Part shown: positions 17,946-26,747 of the stretch, piece after piece
Layout: the number at the start of each line of letters is the position of its first letter
Position numbering within the stretch: the first letter of the stretch is position 1
DNA from: Andreprevotia lacus DSM 23236
GTDB taxonomy: Bacteria > Pseudomonadota > Gammaproteobacteria > Burkholderiales > Chitinibacteraceae
NCBI RefSeq assembly: GCF_900176275.1
Contig: NZ_FWXD01000002.1
Coordinates: 1-42,177, forward strand
DNA length: 42,177 nucleotides
Direction: 5' to 3'
Position numbers and translations under genes: made by a program
Notes under the pieces: generated by a model
What the model saw: the letters and a program-made list of their open reading frames with translations, nothing else
Databases searched by the model: none
What the model was told of the DNA's origin: nothing

Positions 17946-18018
17946 CCCGGAACCCGGCAATGCCGGGTTCTTGTTTGTCCGGGGGCTGAAACTGCGCTGC
18001 TTGCCGTGCCGGTGGCAC
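17946..18018 (+). repeat. 129-bp repeat family, internally deleted copy (D), with terminator
   Basis: The GAACCCGGC/GCCGGGTTC hairpin with loop AAT (17950-17970) and TTGTTTG tail serves as the ssuF terminator. The following GGGGGCTGAAACTGCGCTGC and the end GTGGCACGGA match the two ends of the full copies at 25788, 29690 and 34755. About 50 bp in the middle are missing. Confidence 0.65.
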
Positions 18019-18102
18019 GGACGGCAGGTCGTTGTTAAATCGCGTGTTTTCCGCATGGCAATCTGTAAATGGTCGTCAGGCTTGCTGGGTTTTGAACAGC
18101 AC

Positions 18103-18134
18103 AACAGGGGCGCAAACCGCGCCCCTGTTTGTTT
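18103..18134 (+). terminator. Rho-independent terminator before sbp
   Basis: 11-bp stem AACAGGGGCGC / GCGCCCCTGTT with a 5-nt loop and a TGTTT tail. It is the second terminator in the ssuF-sbp gap and separates the two operons. The rest of 17924-18225 holds only the repeat and the sbp promoter region. Confidence 0.8.
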
Positions 18135-18155
18135 ATGCCTTTCCGCTTTGTGATG

Positions 18156-18180
18156 AGAACACAATCGTCTTTGTGGTTCT
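18156..18180 (+). promoter_or_regulatory. Imperfect dyad upstream of the sulfate transporter operon
   Basis: AGAAC-ACAA, 6 nt, TTGTGGTTCT form an imperfect inverted repeat 45 nt before the sbp start. By position it could be a CysB-type activator site; no consensus was tested. Confidence 0.3.
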
Positions 18181-18225
18181 AAACGCTTTGGCGACAATCC
18201 GTACATTGCTTACAGGAGTAAACCC

Positions 18226-19224
18226 ATGTCCCGCCTGCTCGCCGCTTTGCTGACACTCGCGCTGGCCACCCCGGTACTGGCCGATACCACGCTGCTCAAC
18301 GTCAGCTACGACGTGATGCGCGACTTCTACAAGGACTACAACCCGGCCTTCGCCAAGTATTACGACGCCAGGTTCAAGGACAAGCTCACCATCCAGCAAT
18401 CGCACGGTGGTTCGAGCAAGCAGGCGCGCGCGGTGATCGACGGGCTGGAAGCCGACGTGGTGACCATGAACCAGAGCACCGATATCGACGCCATCGTCGA
18501 GAAAGGCAAGCAGATCAATCCGGGTTGGGACAAGAAGCTGCCGAATGAGGCTGCGCCGTTCTCCAGTCTGCAGGTGCTGATCGTGCGCAAGGGCAACCCC
18601 AAGGGCATCAAGGACTGGAACGATCTGGTGAAGCCGGGCGTGCAGGTGATCGTGCCCAACCCCAAGACATCCGGTAACGGCCGCTACACCTATCTGGCCG
18701 CGTGGGGCTATGCGCTCAAGCAGGCGGGCGGCAACGACGCCAAGGCGCGCCAGTTCGTCACTGATGTCTTCAAGAATGTGCCGGTGCTGGATGCTGGTGG
18801 CCGTGCTGCCACCACCACCTTCATGCAGCGTCAGATCGGCGATGTGCTGGTGACCTTCGAGAACGAAGCCGAAATGATTGCGCGTGAGTTCGGTCGTGGC
18901 GGTTTCGAGGTGGTGTACCCGAGCGTGTCCATCGATGCCGACCTGCCGGTGGCGGTGGTCGACAAGGTGGTGGACAAGAAGGGCACCCGCAAGGCCGCCG
19001 AGGAATACCTGAAGTATCTGTGGAGCCCGGAAGGCCAGGAGATCGCTGCGCAAAACTATCTGCGCCCGCGTGACGCCGGCATTGCCGCCAAGTATGCCAA
19101 GCAGTTCCCGCCGGTGAAGCTGTTCGGCGTGAACGAGTTCGGCGGCCTGGCCAAGGCGCAGAAAGTGCACTTCGATGATGGTGGCATCTATGACCAGATC
19201 GCCGCCGCCATCGCCAAGAAATAA
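18226..19224 (+). CDS. sbp: Sulfate/thiosulfate-binding protein
   Basis: 332-aa periplasmic binding protein. The signal peptide is MSRLLAALLTLALATPVLA; the body has the LNVSYDVMRDFYKDYNPAF opening, QSHGGSSKQARAVIDGLEADVVTMNQ (oxyanion-binding GGSSKQA segment) and VPNPKTSGNGRYTYLAAWGYAL, all hallmarks of Sbp/CysP. It heads the sbp-cysT-cysW-cysA operon, with ACAGGAG before the ATG. Sbp and CysP (sulfate or thiosulfate preference) cannot be told apart here. Confidence 0.94.
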   Translation: MSRLLAALLTLALATPVLADTTLLNVSYDVMRDFYKDYNPAFAKYYDARFKDKLTIQQSHGGSSKQARAVIDGLEADVVTMNQSTDIDAIVEKGKQINPGWDKKLPNEAAPFSSLQVLIVRKGNPKGIKDWNDLVKPGVQVIVPNPKTSGNGRYTYLAAWGYALKQAGGNDAKARQFVTDVFKNVPVLDAGGRAATTTFMQRQIGDVLVTFENEAEMIAREFGRGGFEVVYPSVSIDADLPVAVVDKVVDKKGTRKAAEEYLKYLWSPEGQEIAAQNYLRPRDAGIAAKYAKQFPPVKLFGVNEFGGLAKAQKVHFDDGGIYDQIAAAIAKK

Positions 19225-19250
19225 GCGCGCAAACAAGGATTACGCCCGTC

Positions 19251-20081
19251 ATGGCTTTCAAGAAACATAGCGTGCTGCCCGGCTTCAACTTGTCGCTGGG
19301 CTACACGCTGCTCTATCTCACCATCATCGTGCTGCTGCCGCTGTCGGCGCTGTTGCTCAAGAGCAGCGGGCTGACCGCACATGCCTTCTGGGCCGTCGTG
19401 ACCGAACCACGCGTGCTGGCTAGCTATCGCGTGACCTTTGGCGCATCGCTGCTGGCGGCGCTCATCAACCTGTTCAGCGGCCTGCTGATTGCCTGGGTGC
19501 TGGTGCGCTATAGCTTCCCGGCCAAGCGCTTCATCGATGCGCTGGTTGATCTGCCGTTCGCGCTGCCTACCGCCGTCGCCGGCATTGCACTTGCCACCAT
19601 CTATGCGCCGAATGGCTCCATGGGCGAGCTGCTGGCGCCGCTGGGCATCAAGGTGGCGTTTACCCCGCTGGGTATCGTGCTGGCGCTCACCTTCATCACC
19701 TTGCCCTTTGTGGTGCGCACGGTGCAGCCGGTGCTGCAGGATCTGGAGGTGGAGCTTGAAGAGGCTGCATCCAGCCTGGGCGCCACTCGTCTGCAGATAT
19801 TCTGGAAAGTGATCCTGCCGACCCTGTTGCCGGCGCTGCTGACCGGTTTTGCGCTGGCGTTTGCACGTGCCATCGGTGAATACGGCTCGGTGATCTTCAT
19901 TGCGGGCAATATGCCCTACGTGTCGGAAATCACCCCGCTGATGATCATTTCCAAACTCGAACAATACGATTACCTCGGCGCTACCGCGATTGCCGTGGTC
20001 ATGCTGGTGGTGTCCTTCGGGCTGCTGCTGCTGATCAACGGCCTGCAGTGGTGGTCGGCCAAACGCCTGGGACGGAGATAA
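19251..20081 (+). CDS. cysT: Sulfate ABC transporter permease CysT (CysU)
   Basis: 276-aa permease with about six or seven hydrophobic segments, the FALPTAVAGIALATIYAPNG segment typical of CysT and the coupling loop EEAASSLGATRLQIFWKVILPTLLPALLTG. It starts 26 nt after sbp and ends 3 nt before cysW. It forms the membrane channel with CysW. Confidence 0.95.
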   Translation: MAFKKHSVLPGFNLSLGYTLLYLTIIVLLPLSALLLKSSGLTAHAFWAVVTEPRVLASYRVTFGASLLAALINLFSGLLIAWVLVRYSFPAKRFIDALVDLPFALPTAVAGIALATIYAPNGSMGELLAPLGIKVAFTPLGIVLALTFITLPFVVRTVQPVLQDLEVELEEAASSLGATRLQIFWKVILPTLLPALLTGFALAFARAIGEYGSVIFIAGNMPYVSEITPLMIISKLEQYDYLGATAIAVVMLVVSFGLLLLINGLQWWSAKRLGRR

Positions 20082-20084
20082 ACG

Positions 20085-20957
20085 ATGGCGACGATTGCAC
20101 TGACTCAACGCTCCATCGTCACCACTGAGGTGCCGTGGGTGCGCTATACGCTGACTACGCTGGCGCTGCTGCTGATCGGCCTGTTCCTGGTCCTGCCGCT
20201 GTTCACGGTGTTCTACGAGGCACTGAAAAAGGGCTGGGGCCTGTATCTGACCGCGCTGGTCGAACCCGATGCGCTGTCGGCGATCAAGCTCACCCTGACC
20301 GCCGCCGCGATTGCCGTGCCGCTCAACCTCGTGTTCGGCGTGGCGGCCGCATGGGCCATCGCCAAGTTCGATTTCCGTGGCAAGAGCGTGCTGATCACCT
20401 TGATCGATCTGCCGTTTGCCGTATCGCCGGTGGTGGCGGGCCTGATCTATGTGCTGATGTTCGGCGCGCAGGGCTGGTGGGGGCCGTGGCTGATGGATCA
20501 CGACATCAAGGTCATTTTCGCCATTCCCGGCATCGTGCTGGCTACCGTGTTCGTCACCTTCCCCTTCGTGGCGCGCGAGCTGATTCCGCTGATGGAAGCG
20601 CAAGGCAGCGAGGAAGAACAGGCAGCAATGACCCTGGGCGCATCGGGCTGGCAAACCTTCTGGCGCGTCACTTTGCCCAACATCAAGTGGGGTCTGCTGT
20701 ACGGCGTGATCCTCGCCAATGCGCGGGCGATGGGTGAGTTCGGCGCGGTATCGGTGGTGTCCGGTCATATCCGTGGCGAGACCAACACGCTGCCGCTGCA
20801 TGTCGAGATTCTGTACAACGAATACAACTTCGTCGGCGCTTTTGCCTGCGCCTCGCTGCTGGCGCTGCTGGCACTGGTGACGCTGGCGGCCAAGTCGCTG
20901 GTGGAATGGCGTACCGAGCAATTAGCCGCCGCCGCCCGCCGAGATGCGGTGGAATAA
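20085..20957 (+). CDS. cysW: Sulfate ABC transporter permease CysW
   Basis: 290-aa permease with the [17 protein letters not shown] segment and the coupling loop [31 protein letters not shown]. The [36 protein letters not shown] stretch is diagnostic of CysW. It is spaced 3 nt from cysT and 9 nt from cysA. Confidence 0.95.
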   Translation: MATIALTQRSIVTTEVPWVRYTLTTLALLLIGLFLVLPLFTVFYEALKKGWGLYLTALVEPDALSAIKLTLTAAAIAVPLNLVFGVAAAWAIAKFDFRGKSVLITLIDLPFAVSPVVAGLIYVLMFGAQGWWGPWLMDHDIKVIFAIPGIVLATVFVTFPFVARELIPLMEAQGSEEEQAAMTLGASGWQTFWRVTLPNIKWGLLYGVILANARAMGEFGAVSVVSGHIRGETNTLPLHVEILYNEYNFVGAFACASLLALLALVTLAAKSLVEWRTEQLAAAARRDAVE

Positions 20958-20966
20958 GGAACAGTC

Positions 20967-22016
20967 ATGAGTATCGAAATCAAGAATATTTCCAAGCAGT
21001 TCGGCGAGTTCAAGGCGCTGGACAACATCAACCTCGAAGTGGCGTCGGGCGAACTGCTGGCGCTGCTGGGCCCGTCCGGTTGCGGCAAGACCAGCCTGCT
21101 GCGCGTGATTGCCGGGCTGGAAACACCCGATGACGGGCAGATCCTGTTCCACGGCGAAGACGCCACCGACACCCATGTGCGCGAGCGTCAGGTCGGCTTC
21201 GTGTTCCAGCACTACGCGCTGTTCCGCCACATGACCGTGTTCGAGAACGTCGCCTTCGGCCTGCGCGTGCGCCCCAAGAAAACCCGCCCGTCCGAGGCCG
21301 AGATCAAGAAGCGCGTGCATCGCCTCTTGGAGCTGGTGCAGCTCGACTGGCTGGCCGACCGCTTTCCGGCACAACTGTCCGGCGGCCAGCGCCAGCGCAT
21401 CGCGCTGGCGCGTGCGCTGGCGGTAGAACCGCGCGTGCTGCTGCTGGACGAGCCGTTCGGTGCGCTCGACACCAAGGTGCGCAAGGAGCTGCGCCGCTGG
21501 CTGCGCCGCCTGCACGACGAAATCCATGTCACCTCGGTTTTCGTGACCCACGATCAGGAAGAAGCACTGGAAGTGGCCGACCGCGTGGTGGTGATGAACA
21601 AGGGCAAAATCGAGCAGGTGGGCACACCGGCCGAGGTGTACGACACACCGGCCTCGCCGTTTGTGTACCAGTTCCTGGGTGACATCAACCTGTTCCACTC
21701 GCGCGTGCACGACGGCTGGGCCGAAGTGGCTGGCGCGCGCATCACGCAGACCGATGAACCCAACGCGGCCAACGCCACGCTGTATGTGCGCCCGCACGAA
21801 ATCGACCTGAGCCGCGTCGCGGCGGGCAGCAGCATTGCCGGCGTGGTGTCGCACATCCGGCTGCTGGGCTCGACCGTGCGGCTGGAGGTCGAGGTGGCCG
21901 AGCACGATGCGGTCGAGGTCGAGCTGACGCGCGAACGCTATGCCGAAGGCGACTGGAAGGTGGGCGAGGCCGTGTGGTTGAACCCGCGTGAGGCCAAGGT
22001 TTATCTGGCTGGTTAA
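20967..22016 (+). CDS. cysA: Sulfate ABC transporter ATPase CysA
   Basis: 349-aa ABC ATPase. Walker A is GPSGCGKT (residues 35-42), the signature is [15 protein letters not shown], Walker B is [12 protein letters not shown], and the switch His is in [15 protein letters not shown] regulatory C-terminal domain after about residue 240 ([13 protein letters not shown]) is the TOBE-like part of CysA. It is the last gene of the operon, followed by a strong terminator. Confidence 0.95.
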   Translation: MSIEIKNISKQFGEFKALDNINLEVASGELLALLGPSGCGKTSLLRVIAGLETPDDGQILFHGEDATDTHVRERQVGFVFQHYALFRHMTVFENVAFGLRVRPKKTRPSEAEIKKRVHRLLELVQLDWLADRFPAQLSGGQRQRIALARALAVEPRVLLLDEPFGALDTKVRKELRRWLRRLHDEIHVTSVFVTHDQEEALEVADRVVVMNKGKIEQVGTPAEVYDTPASPFVYQFLGDINLFHSRVHDGWAEVAGARITQTDEPNAANATLYVRPHEIDLSRVAAGSSIAGVVSHIRLLGSTVRLEVEVAEHDAVEVELTRERYAEGDWKVGEAVWLNPREAKVYLAG

Positions 22017-22034
22017 TCAGTCAGTTGCATCAAG

Positions 22035-22063
22035 AAAAAGCCCCGGGTTGACCGGGGCTTTTT
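22035..22063. terminator. Bidirectional terminator between cysA and the peroxidase gene
   Basis: A perfect 12-bp inverted repeat AAAAAGCCCCGG / CCGGGGCTTTTT with a 5-nt loop has A- and T-runs on both sides. It ends the convergent cysA and di-haem peroxidase transcripts. Confidence 0.93.
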
Positions 22064-22082
22064 GCCGGGCGCAGCAGCGGAG

Positions 22083-23402
22083 TCAGCGCTGTGCAGTCTG
22101 CTGCTTGCTCGGCTCGACCTTGTAGCCATCGGTCAGCGTTTTCATGAAGGCGACTACGTCCCTGATCTCGGCCTCGGTCAGCGCTGGGCGGTCGCCGGGT
22201 TTGCGGCCGAACGGAGCTTCGTTGTTGACGTTGGCCTGGTAGGGCTGCGGCAGGTCGTCGTACTTGATGACCTTGCCGTGCGCATCCTTGGGATACCAGC
22301 GCTCCGGGTTGGTATCGCGCGTGGCATAAAAGCGCACCACATCTTCCAGGCTGTGGAAGCTGCCGTTGTGGAAGAAGGTCTGGCGCAGCGCCACGTTGCG
22401 CAGCGACGGGGTGCGGAACAGGCCGCAATATTCCTTGTGATCCTTCAGGTCGGTGCGCTCGGGGCCGCACAGGCCGAGGTCGAAGTAGTTCTTGTCGGCA
22501 TTGGCCGGCAGCTTGCCGTTGCGCGGCACGCCCAGCGCGATCAGGCCGAAGTCGGAAAACTGCGGGAAGGCGCCGTCGGCGGTCGGCTGGCTGATGTGGC
22601 ACGACGCGCAGTTGCCCTTGTCGTCGGCGTTGAACAGCTGCAGGCCGTGCATTTCCTGCGCGCTGAGCTTCACCTGGTTGCGCAGGAAGGCGTCGTACTT
22701 GCTGGTGTAGGGATAGAAATCGGCCGGGCTTTCCTGGAACACTTCCAGCGCCATGGTCGCCCAGCGGAAGGCGTTGTCCTTGTTGTCGAAAATGTCGTCA
22801 CCAAAAGTCTGCTTGAACAGCGCGGCATTCGGGCCGTGCATGATCTTGTCGGCGACGTCCGCCGGGCTGGCATTGGCCATTTCGTTCCTGGCCAGCAGCG
22901 GCAGGCGGGCCTGCTCGTGTGCCGAACGGGCACGGCCATCCCAAGTGCGGCCACCGGTCGGGCCGGCGTCTTCGCTGTCGTTGCCGTCGTTGTCGAAGAA
23001 ATGCTCGCTGAACGGCGGCACGGTCTGCAGGTAGCGCAGCGACGGCACGGCGCGTGTGCCGGCCAGCTTGCCGTCGGCGCCACCCATCTGCACGTCCTGC
23101 TTGCCGGCCGGGCCGAAAGCATGGCCGGGATCGTGGCAGGTGGCGCACGACATCTGGCCCGAGGCTGACAGCGTGCGGTCGAAGAACAGCTGGCGGCCCA
23201 TGGTGGTGAGCTGGGCTGCAGTCGGCTGATGCTTGAGGGTGGGGGCGTAGTCGGCATTGGCCGATGGTGGAGCACTGGCGGCCGTTGCCTGCTGTGCATC
23301 CTGCCCCTTGCAGGCGCTCAGCGCCATGGTCAGCGCCAGTGCAGCGGCCAGCAGCAGCGGAGTACGCAAGGGCATGGCCGGGGTGAAGAAGCGTCCGCGC
23401 AT
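22083..23402 (-). CDS. Di-haem cytochrome c peroxidase family lipoprotein
   Basis: 439-aa periplasmic protein of the CcpA/MauG family. A lipobox LSAC at residues 28-31 predicts a lipoprotein anchored at Cys31. Two c-type haem sites are visible, CATCH (86-90) and CASCH (265-269), each starting one half of the protein. The family reduces H2O2 with electrons from small cytochromes or performs MauG-like oxidations. It is divergent from the AcpA-like phosphoesterase gene, and the shared control region looks like Pho promoters. GAAAGG lies upstream of the start at 23402; a second Met at residue 10 is possible. Confidence 0.9.
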   Translation of the reverse strand: MRGRFFTPAMPLRTPLLLAAALALTMALSACKGQDAQQATAASAPPSANADYAPTLKHQPTAAQLTTMGRQLFFDRTLSASGQMSCATCHDPGHAFGPAGKQDVQMGGADGKLAGTRAVPSLRYLQTVPPFSEHFFDNDGNDSEDAGPTGGRTWDGRARSAHEQARLPLLARNEMANASPADVADKIMHGPNAALFKQTFGDDIFDNKDNAFRWATMALEVFQESPADFYPYTSKYDAFLRNQVKLSAQEMHGLQLFNADDKGNCASCHISQPTADGAFPQFSDFGLIALGVPRNGKLPANADKNYFDLGLCGPERTDLKDHKEYCGLFRTPSLRNVALRQTFFHNGSFHSLEDVVRFYATRDTNPERWYPKDAHGKVIKYDDLPQPYQANVNNEAPFGRKPGDRPALTEAEIRDVVAFMKTLTDGYKVEPSKQQTAQR

Positions 23403-23439
23403 GGGGCGACCTTTCGCTCAGGGATGTCGTGAGCGGCCG

Positions 23440-23473
23440 AGTCTAGGGAGTGCAAATGACGGATTTGTGACTG
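23440..23473 (-). promoter_or_regulatory. Candidate PhoB-type promoter of the peroxidase gene
   Basis: On the minus strand CAGTCAC-AAAT-CCGTCAT forms a 7-4-7 array close to the Pho box (CTGTCAT repeats). Exactly 10 nt later comes TAGACT, a plausible -10. Spacing and order match Pho-activated promoters, in which the Pho box replaces the -35. Prediction only. Confidence 0.5.
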
Positions 23474-23556
23474 AAATGTAGTTGTAAGTTTCGTACATTT
23501 CATTTGCCCTCTGAAATGTACGTAAAACCGAAACGTAACAAGCGCATTCACATAAT
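23471..23556 (+). promoter_or_regulatory. Candidate PhoB-type promoter and dyad of the phosphoesterase gene
   Basis: CTGAAAT occurs at 23471 and 23511, 40 bp apart, and is followed by 11-nt-phased elements (TTGTAAG at 23482; GTAAAAC at 23522; ACGTAAC at 23533). CATAAT at 23551 could be the -10, 11 nt after the last element. A perfect 11-bp dyad CGTACATTTCA / TGAAATGTACG spans 23492-23522. Confidence 0.5.
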
Positions 23557-23585
23557 CGCCGCGTTTTTCTACAACTACACAGGTT

Positions 23586-25745
23586 ATGACAGAGATGAAA
23601 CGCGCATACACCTTGCTGCCGATCGCTGCGGCGATCGCGGCTGGCCTTTATGGCTGCAGCAGTGATTCGTCGTCGTCGGGCACGACGACGGCAAGCACCA
23701 GCGGCGTGGTCACCGGTAGCTACTACCGCCATGCCAAGGTTTGCCTGGACACCAACAACAACGGTCGTTGCGACAGCGGCGAAACCAGTGTTTACACCGA
23801 CGACAACGGCGCCTTCACGCTGAGCGGCACTGGCGCCGTTGTGGCCGAAATCGGCACCGACGCCACCCGCTATGATCCGGACAGCAAGGTTGCCACCGTC
23901 GTGACCGCACCGCTGGTGTTCCGCGCGCCGGCCTCGGCCAATACCGTGGTCAGCGCCATCAGCACCGAACTGGCTGCCATCATGGACGACAACGGCGGCG
24001 ACCTGAACGCTGCCAAGACCGCACTGGCCGCCCGCCTGGGCGTGAGCGCCGATCAGCTCGTGACCGACCACAACAAGCTGACCGATGCCACTGCCAAGCA
24101 AGTCATCAAGACCGAAATCGACCAGACCCTGGCCCGTATTGCCGACGCCGTGAACGAAGCTGGCAAGAGCGGTGACGTGACCAAGTCGCTGCGCAACCGC
24201 CTGGCGCTGGACAAGATCAACACCGTGGTGGTGATCTACGCCGAAAACCGTGGCTTCGACAACCTGTACGGCCTGTTCCCGGGCGCCAACGGCGTGCCGG
24301 GCGTGAATCCGACTTCCGATACCGCCGCTGCCGAGCCGCAGAAGGATTTCGACGGCAGCACGCTGTCGGTGCTGCCGCCGACCTGGGGTGGCCTGACCGC
24401 CGCCGGCCAGAGCGTGACCGTGACGCAAGCGCAAACCACCGGCTGGGCCAACAAGCCCTTCCAGATCGATAACGCTGCTGGCGTGAACGGCACCGGCATC
24501 GTGGTGTCGCAATCGGTGACCACGCGTGACCTGGTGCACCGCTTCTACAACAACCAGATGCAGATCAACGGTGGCAAGAACGACAAGTACGCGGCGTACT
24601 CCGACGCCGGCGGCCTGTCGATGGGCTACTACGACGGCAGCAAGATGGCCATGTGGAAGGTGGCACAGCAATACACGCTGGCCGACAACTTCTTCCAGGG
24701 CGCGTTCGGCGGTTCCTTCCTGAACCACCAGTACCTGATCTGCGCCTGTGCGCCGGTCTACCCGAATGCCGATGCCGACACCTCGCCGGCCAAGAACAGC
24801 ATCTCGGCCATCGATGTGGATGCCAACGGCAACTTCGTACGCCTGACGCCGGCTGCCACTGCAACGAATTCGGTGCTGAACGGCGCGCCGACCTACAAGA
24901 ACGACAGCACGCTGACGCCGAAGGATGCCTCGGGCAAGTTCTACGCAGTCAACACCATGCAGCCGCCGTACCAGCCCAGCGGCAATACCGCTGCCGCCAG
25001 CGGCGTGGCTGCCTATGCCGATCCGGGCAAGGCCAGCACCATGCCGGCGCAGAGCCAGGCCAATATCGGTGACCTGCTGACTGCCAAGAAGATCGACTGG
25101 GCGTGGTACAGCGGTGCGTGGAATGCGGCAACCGCCGATGCGCCGAATGCAACCCGTTCGGTGATCTATGCCGGCAAGACGCAGTTCCAGCCGCACCACC
25201 AGCCGTTCAACTACTACAACCGCTTCGATCCGAACACCACTGCTGGTGCCGCGGAACGTACTGCCCACCTGAAGGACTTCGACGCATCCTTCCTGGCTGA
25301 TGCTGCTGCGGGCAAGCTGCCGCCGGTCACGTTCTACAAGCCGCAGGGCAACCTGAACCAGCATGCCGGTTATGCCAACGTGGCCGATGGCGACAACCAT
25401 ATTGCCGACGTGATCGCCAAGCTGCAGGCCAGCCCGCAGTGGAAGAACATGCTGATCGTGGTGACCTACGACGAAAACGGCGGCTTCTATGACCACGCCA
25501 AGGTGCCCAAGGCTGACCGCTGGGGCCCGGGTACACGTATCCCGGCCATCGTGATCTCGCCGTATGCCAAGAAGGGCTTCATCGACCACACCCAGTACGA
25601 CACCGCGTCGACACTGCGTTTCATCACGCACCGCTTCGGCCTGACCCCGCTGCAAGGTCTGGTTGACCGTGATACCGCGCTGGTGAGCAACGGCTTCAAG
25701 CCGATGGGTGACCTGACTGCTGCGCTGGATTTCACGCAGAAGTGA
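23586..25745 (+). CDS. AcpA/phospholipase-C-type phosphoesterase lipoprotein
   Basis: 719 aa. The lipobox LYGC at residues 21-24 and a Ser-rich linker predict a lipoprotein. Residues 40-90 hold an acidic Asn/Asp-rich domain (CLDTNNNGRCDSGE) as in calcium-binding surface modules. From about 210 comes the PF04185 phosphoesterase domain: VVVIYAENRGFDNLYGLFPGANG, later YDENGGFYDH near residue 630 and the C-terminal RFITHRFGL. Relatives hydrolyse phosphomonoesters or phospholipids outside the cytoplasm, often under phosphate starvation. The usual NRSFD reads NRGFD here. The start may be 23586 or 23595 (MKRAYT); ribosome sites are weak for both. It is divergent from the di-haem peroxidase, a pairing I recall from other betaproteobacteria. 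Confidence 0.86.
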   Translation: MTEMKRAYTLLPIAAAIAAGLYGCSSDSSSSGTTTASTSGVVTGSYYRHAKVCLDTNNNGRCDSGETSVYTDDNGAFTLSGTGAVVAEIGTDATRYDPDSKVATVVTAPLVFRAPASANTVVSAISTELAAIMDDNGGDLNAAKTALAARLGVSADQLVTDHNKLTDATAKQVIKTEIDQTLARIADAVNEAGKSGDVTKSLRNRLALDKINTVVVIYAENRGFDNLYGLFPGANGVPGVNPTSDTAAAEPQKDFDGSTLSVLPPTWGGLTAAGQSVTVTQAQTTGWANKPFQIDNAAGVNGTGIVVSQSVTTRDLVHRFYNNQMQINGGKNDKYAAYSDAGGLSMGYYDGSKMAMWKVAQQYTLADNFFQGAFGGSFLNHQYLICACAPVYPNADADTSPAKNSISAIDVDANGNFVRLTPAATATNSVLNGAPTYKNDSTLTPKDASGKFYAVNTMQPPYQPSGNTAAASGVAAYADPGKASTMPAQSQANIGDLLTAKKIDWAWYSGAWNAATADAPNATRSVIYAGKTQFQPHHQPFNYYNRFDPNTTAGAAERTAHLKDFDASFLADAAAGKLPPVTFYKPQGNLNQHAGYANVADGDNHIADVIAKLQASPQWKNMLIVVTYDENGGFYDHAKVPKADRWGPGTRIPAIVISPYAKKGFIDHTQYDTASTLRFITHRFGLTPLQGLVDRDTALVSNGFKPMGDLTAALDFTQK

Positions 25746-25787
25746 GCGCCTTGATGTGCCCCGTGCCGGTTGTCTGCGGATAACCGG

Positions 25788-25915
25788 CATCAAGAACCCG
25801 GCATAGCCGGGTTCTTTTTTGTTCGGGCAGGTGAAACAGCAGCGCTCTCTGTTTGATTCCACGCCCCCCGCCCTCGCCGCCGCGAGGGAGCCTCGCTGTC
25901 GCTCGTTCGTGGCAC
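25788..25915 (+). repeat. 129-bp repeat family, full copy (A), carrying a terminator
   Basis: It opens with the 11-bp hairpin AAGAACCCGGC / GCCGGGTTCTT plus a T-run (25792-25820), a good terminator for the phosphoesterase gene. It then has GGTGAAACAGC, a GATTCCACGCCCCCC stretch, the CCCTCGC/GCGAGGG hairpin, and ends CGTGGCAC. Copies lie at 29690 and 34755. It is 5 nt from the adjacent MITE-like element. Together with that element it fills the 513-nt gene-less stretch 25746-26258. Confidence 0.8.
25792..25820 (+). terminator. Rho-independent terminator of the phosphoesterase gene
   Basis: 11-bp stem AAGAACCCGGC / GCCGGGTTCTT, loop ATA, with the stem and tail together giving six consecutive T. 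It is embedded in repeat copy A. Confidence 0.9.
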
Positions 25916-25920
25916 GGAGC

Positions 25921-26188
25921 TAGGGCCTGTTAACACTTATTTCACGCTTGCGTTCGGGGTAGTTCGGGATGGAGCGCAAGGCGCAGAACGCGCCGCGGTA
26001 CGGGTACCGCAAGCGGTTTGCAACGCAGCGAACCGCCCGAAATACCCCGAACCCGCAGGGCTGGGCCGCAAAGAGGCCATCTACGGCGTTACGCGCCTTG
26101 GCAAAACCGGTTTTGCCTGCGTTGCGTGCCTTGTAGCTGACCTCTTTGCGGCCCAGCGCAAGCGCGAAATAAGTGTTAACAGGCCCTA
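25921..26188. mobile_element. MITE-like element with ~30-bp inverted ends and TA target (copy 2)
   Basis: The ends TAGGGCCTGTTAACACTTAT and its complement continue as inverted repeats for ~30 bp with one mismatch, flanked by TA as after IS630/Tc1-type insertion. Inside are two nested long hairpins: TTCGGGGTA-GTTCGGG pairs with CCCGAAATACCCCGAA, and GGCTGGGCCGCAAAGAGG pairs with its complement. A central perfect palindrome GGCAAAACCGGTTTTGCC lies in the second. No coding capacity for a transposase. I do not recognise a named family. Confidence 0.85.
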
Positions 26189-26201
26189 GTTATCGCAAAA
26201 G

Positions 26202-26229
26202 CAAAACGCCCGGCTTGCCGGGCGTTTTG
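26202..26229 (-). terminator. Terminator of the phoH-ybeY operon
   Basis: Inverted repeat CAAAACGCCCGGC / GCCGGGCGTTTTG with a 2-nt loop (effectively 4 after fraying), 30 nt past the ybeY stop. The U-tract is good on the minus strand. Confidence 0.9.
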
Positions 26230-26258
26230 TCATGCGGTGCTGCTCGCTCAGTCAGCCA

Positions 26259-26747
26259 TCAATCATCGATGGCGCCGTCTTTCTCGCTTGCATACGGGTC
26301 ATTGATGCCCAGCGCAGCCAGCAAGCGTGTTTCCAGCGCTTCCATTGCATCGGCTTCCACATCGTCGATATGGTCAAAGCCTTGCAGGTGCAGCATGCCG
26401 TGCACGATCAGGTGTGCGTAGTGTGCGGCCAGCAACAGGCCCTGCTCGGCGGCTTCGCGGGCCACTACCGGCGCGCACAGCACCAGATCACCCAACAGCG
26501 GCATGCCCTCGATCTCCGGCAGGTCCTCGTCGAAGGTAAAGCTCAGCACATTGGTGGCGTAGTCTTTGCCGCGATAGTCGCGGTTGAGCTGGCGGCCTTC
26601 TTCCTCGTCAACGAGGCGCACGGTGATTTCGGCGCGCTTTACACCCGGCTGCAGTGCGGTCTCGGCCCAGCATTTGAGCTGCAGCTTGCCCGGCAGCCCT
26701 TCGGCTTGTGATTCGATCTGCAGCGCCAGTTTCAGTCGCTTGCTCAT
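26259..26747 (-). CDS. ybeY: rRNA maturation endoribonuclease YbeY
   Basis: 162-aa zinc-dependent endonuclease acting in 16S rRNA 3' maturation and ribosome quality control. The signature [11 protein letters not shown] supplies the three metal-binding His. Its ATG overlaps the phoH stop as ATGA, with GGGGAG upstream. In most relatives corC would follow, but here the operon ends with a terminator and corC-lnt lie 18 kb to the left. Confidence 0.96.
   Translation of the reverse strand: MSKRLKLALQIESQAEGLPGKLQLKCWAETALQPGVKRAEITVRLVDEEEGRQLNRDYRGKDYATNVLSFTFDEDLPEIEGMPLLGDLVLCAPVVAREAAEQGLLLAAHYAHLIVHGMLHLQGFDHIDDVEADAMEALETRLLAALGINDPYASEKDGAIDD

Noticed and set aside
19188-20921. 577-aa minus-strand open frame over cysT and cysW
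   Set aside because: Extremely His/Gln/Arg-rich, antisense to two clear permease genes, and no domain recognisable.
23418-25862. 814-aa minus-strand open frame over the phosphoesterase gene
   Set aside because: Antisense to a protein with a lipobox and conserved phosphoesterase motifs; its own sequence is Val/Gly/Arg-rich without motifs, and it crosses a terminator.
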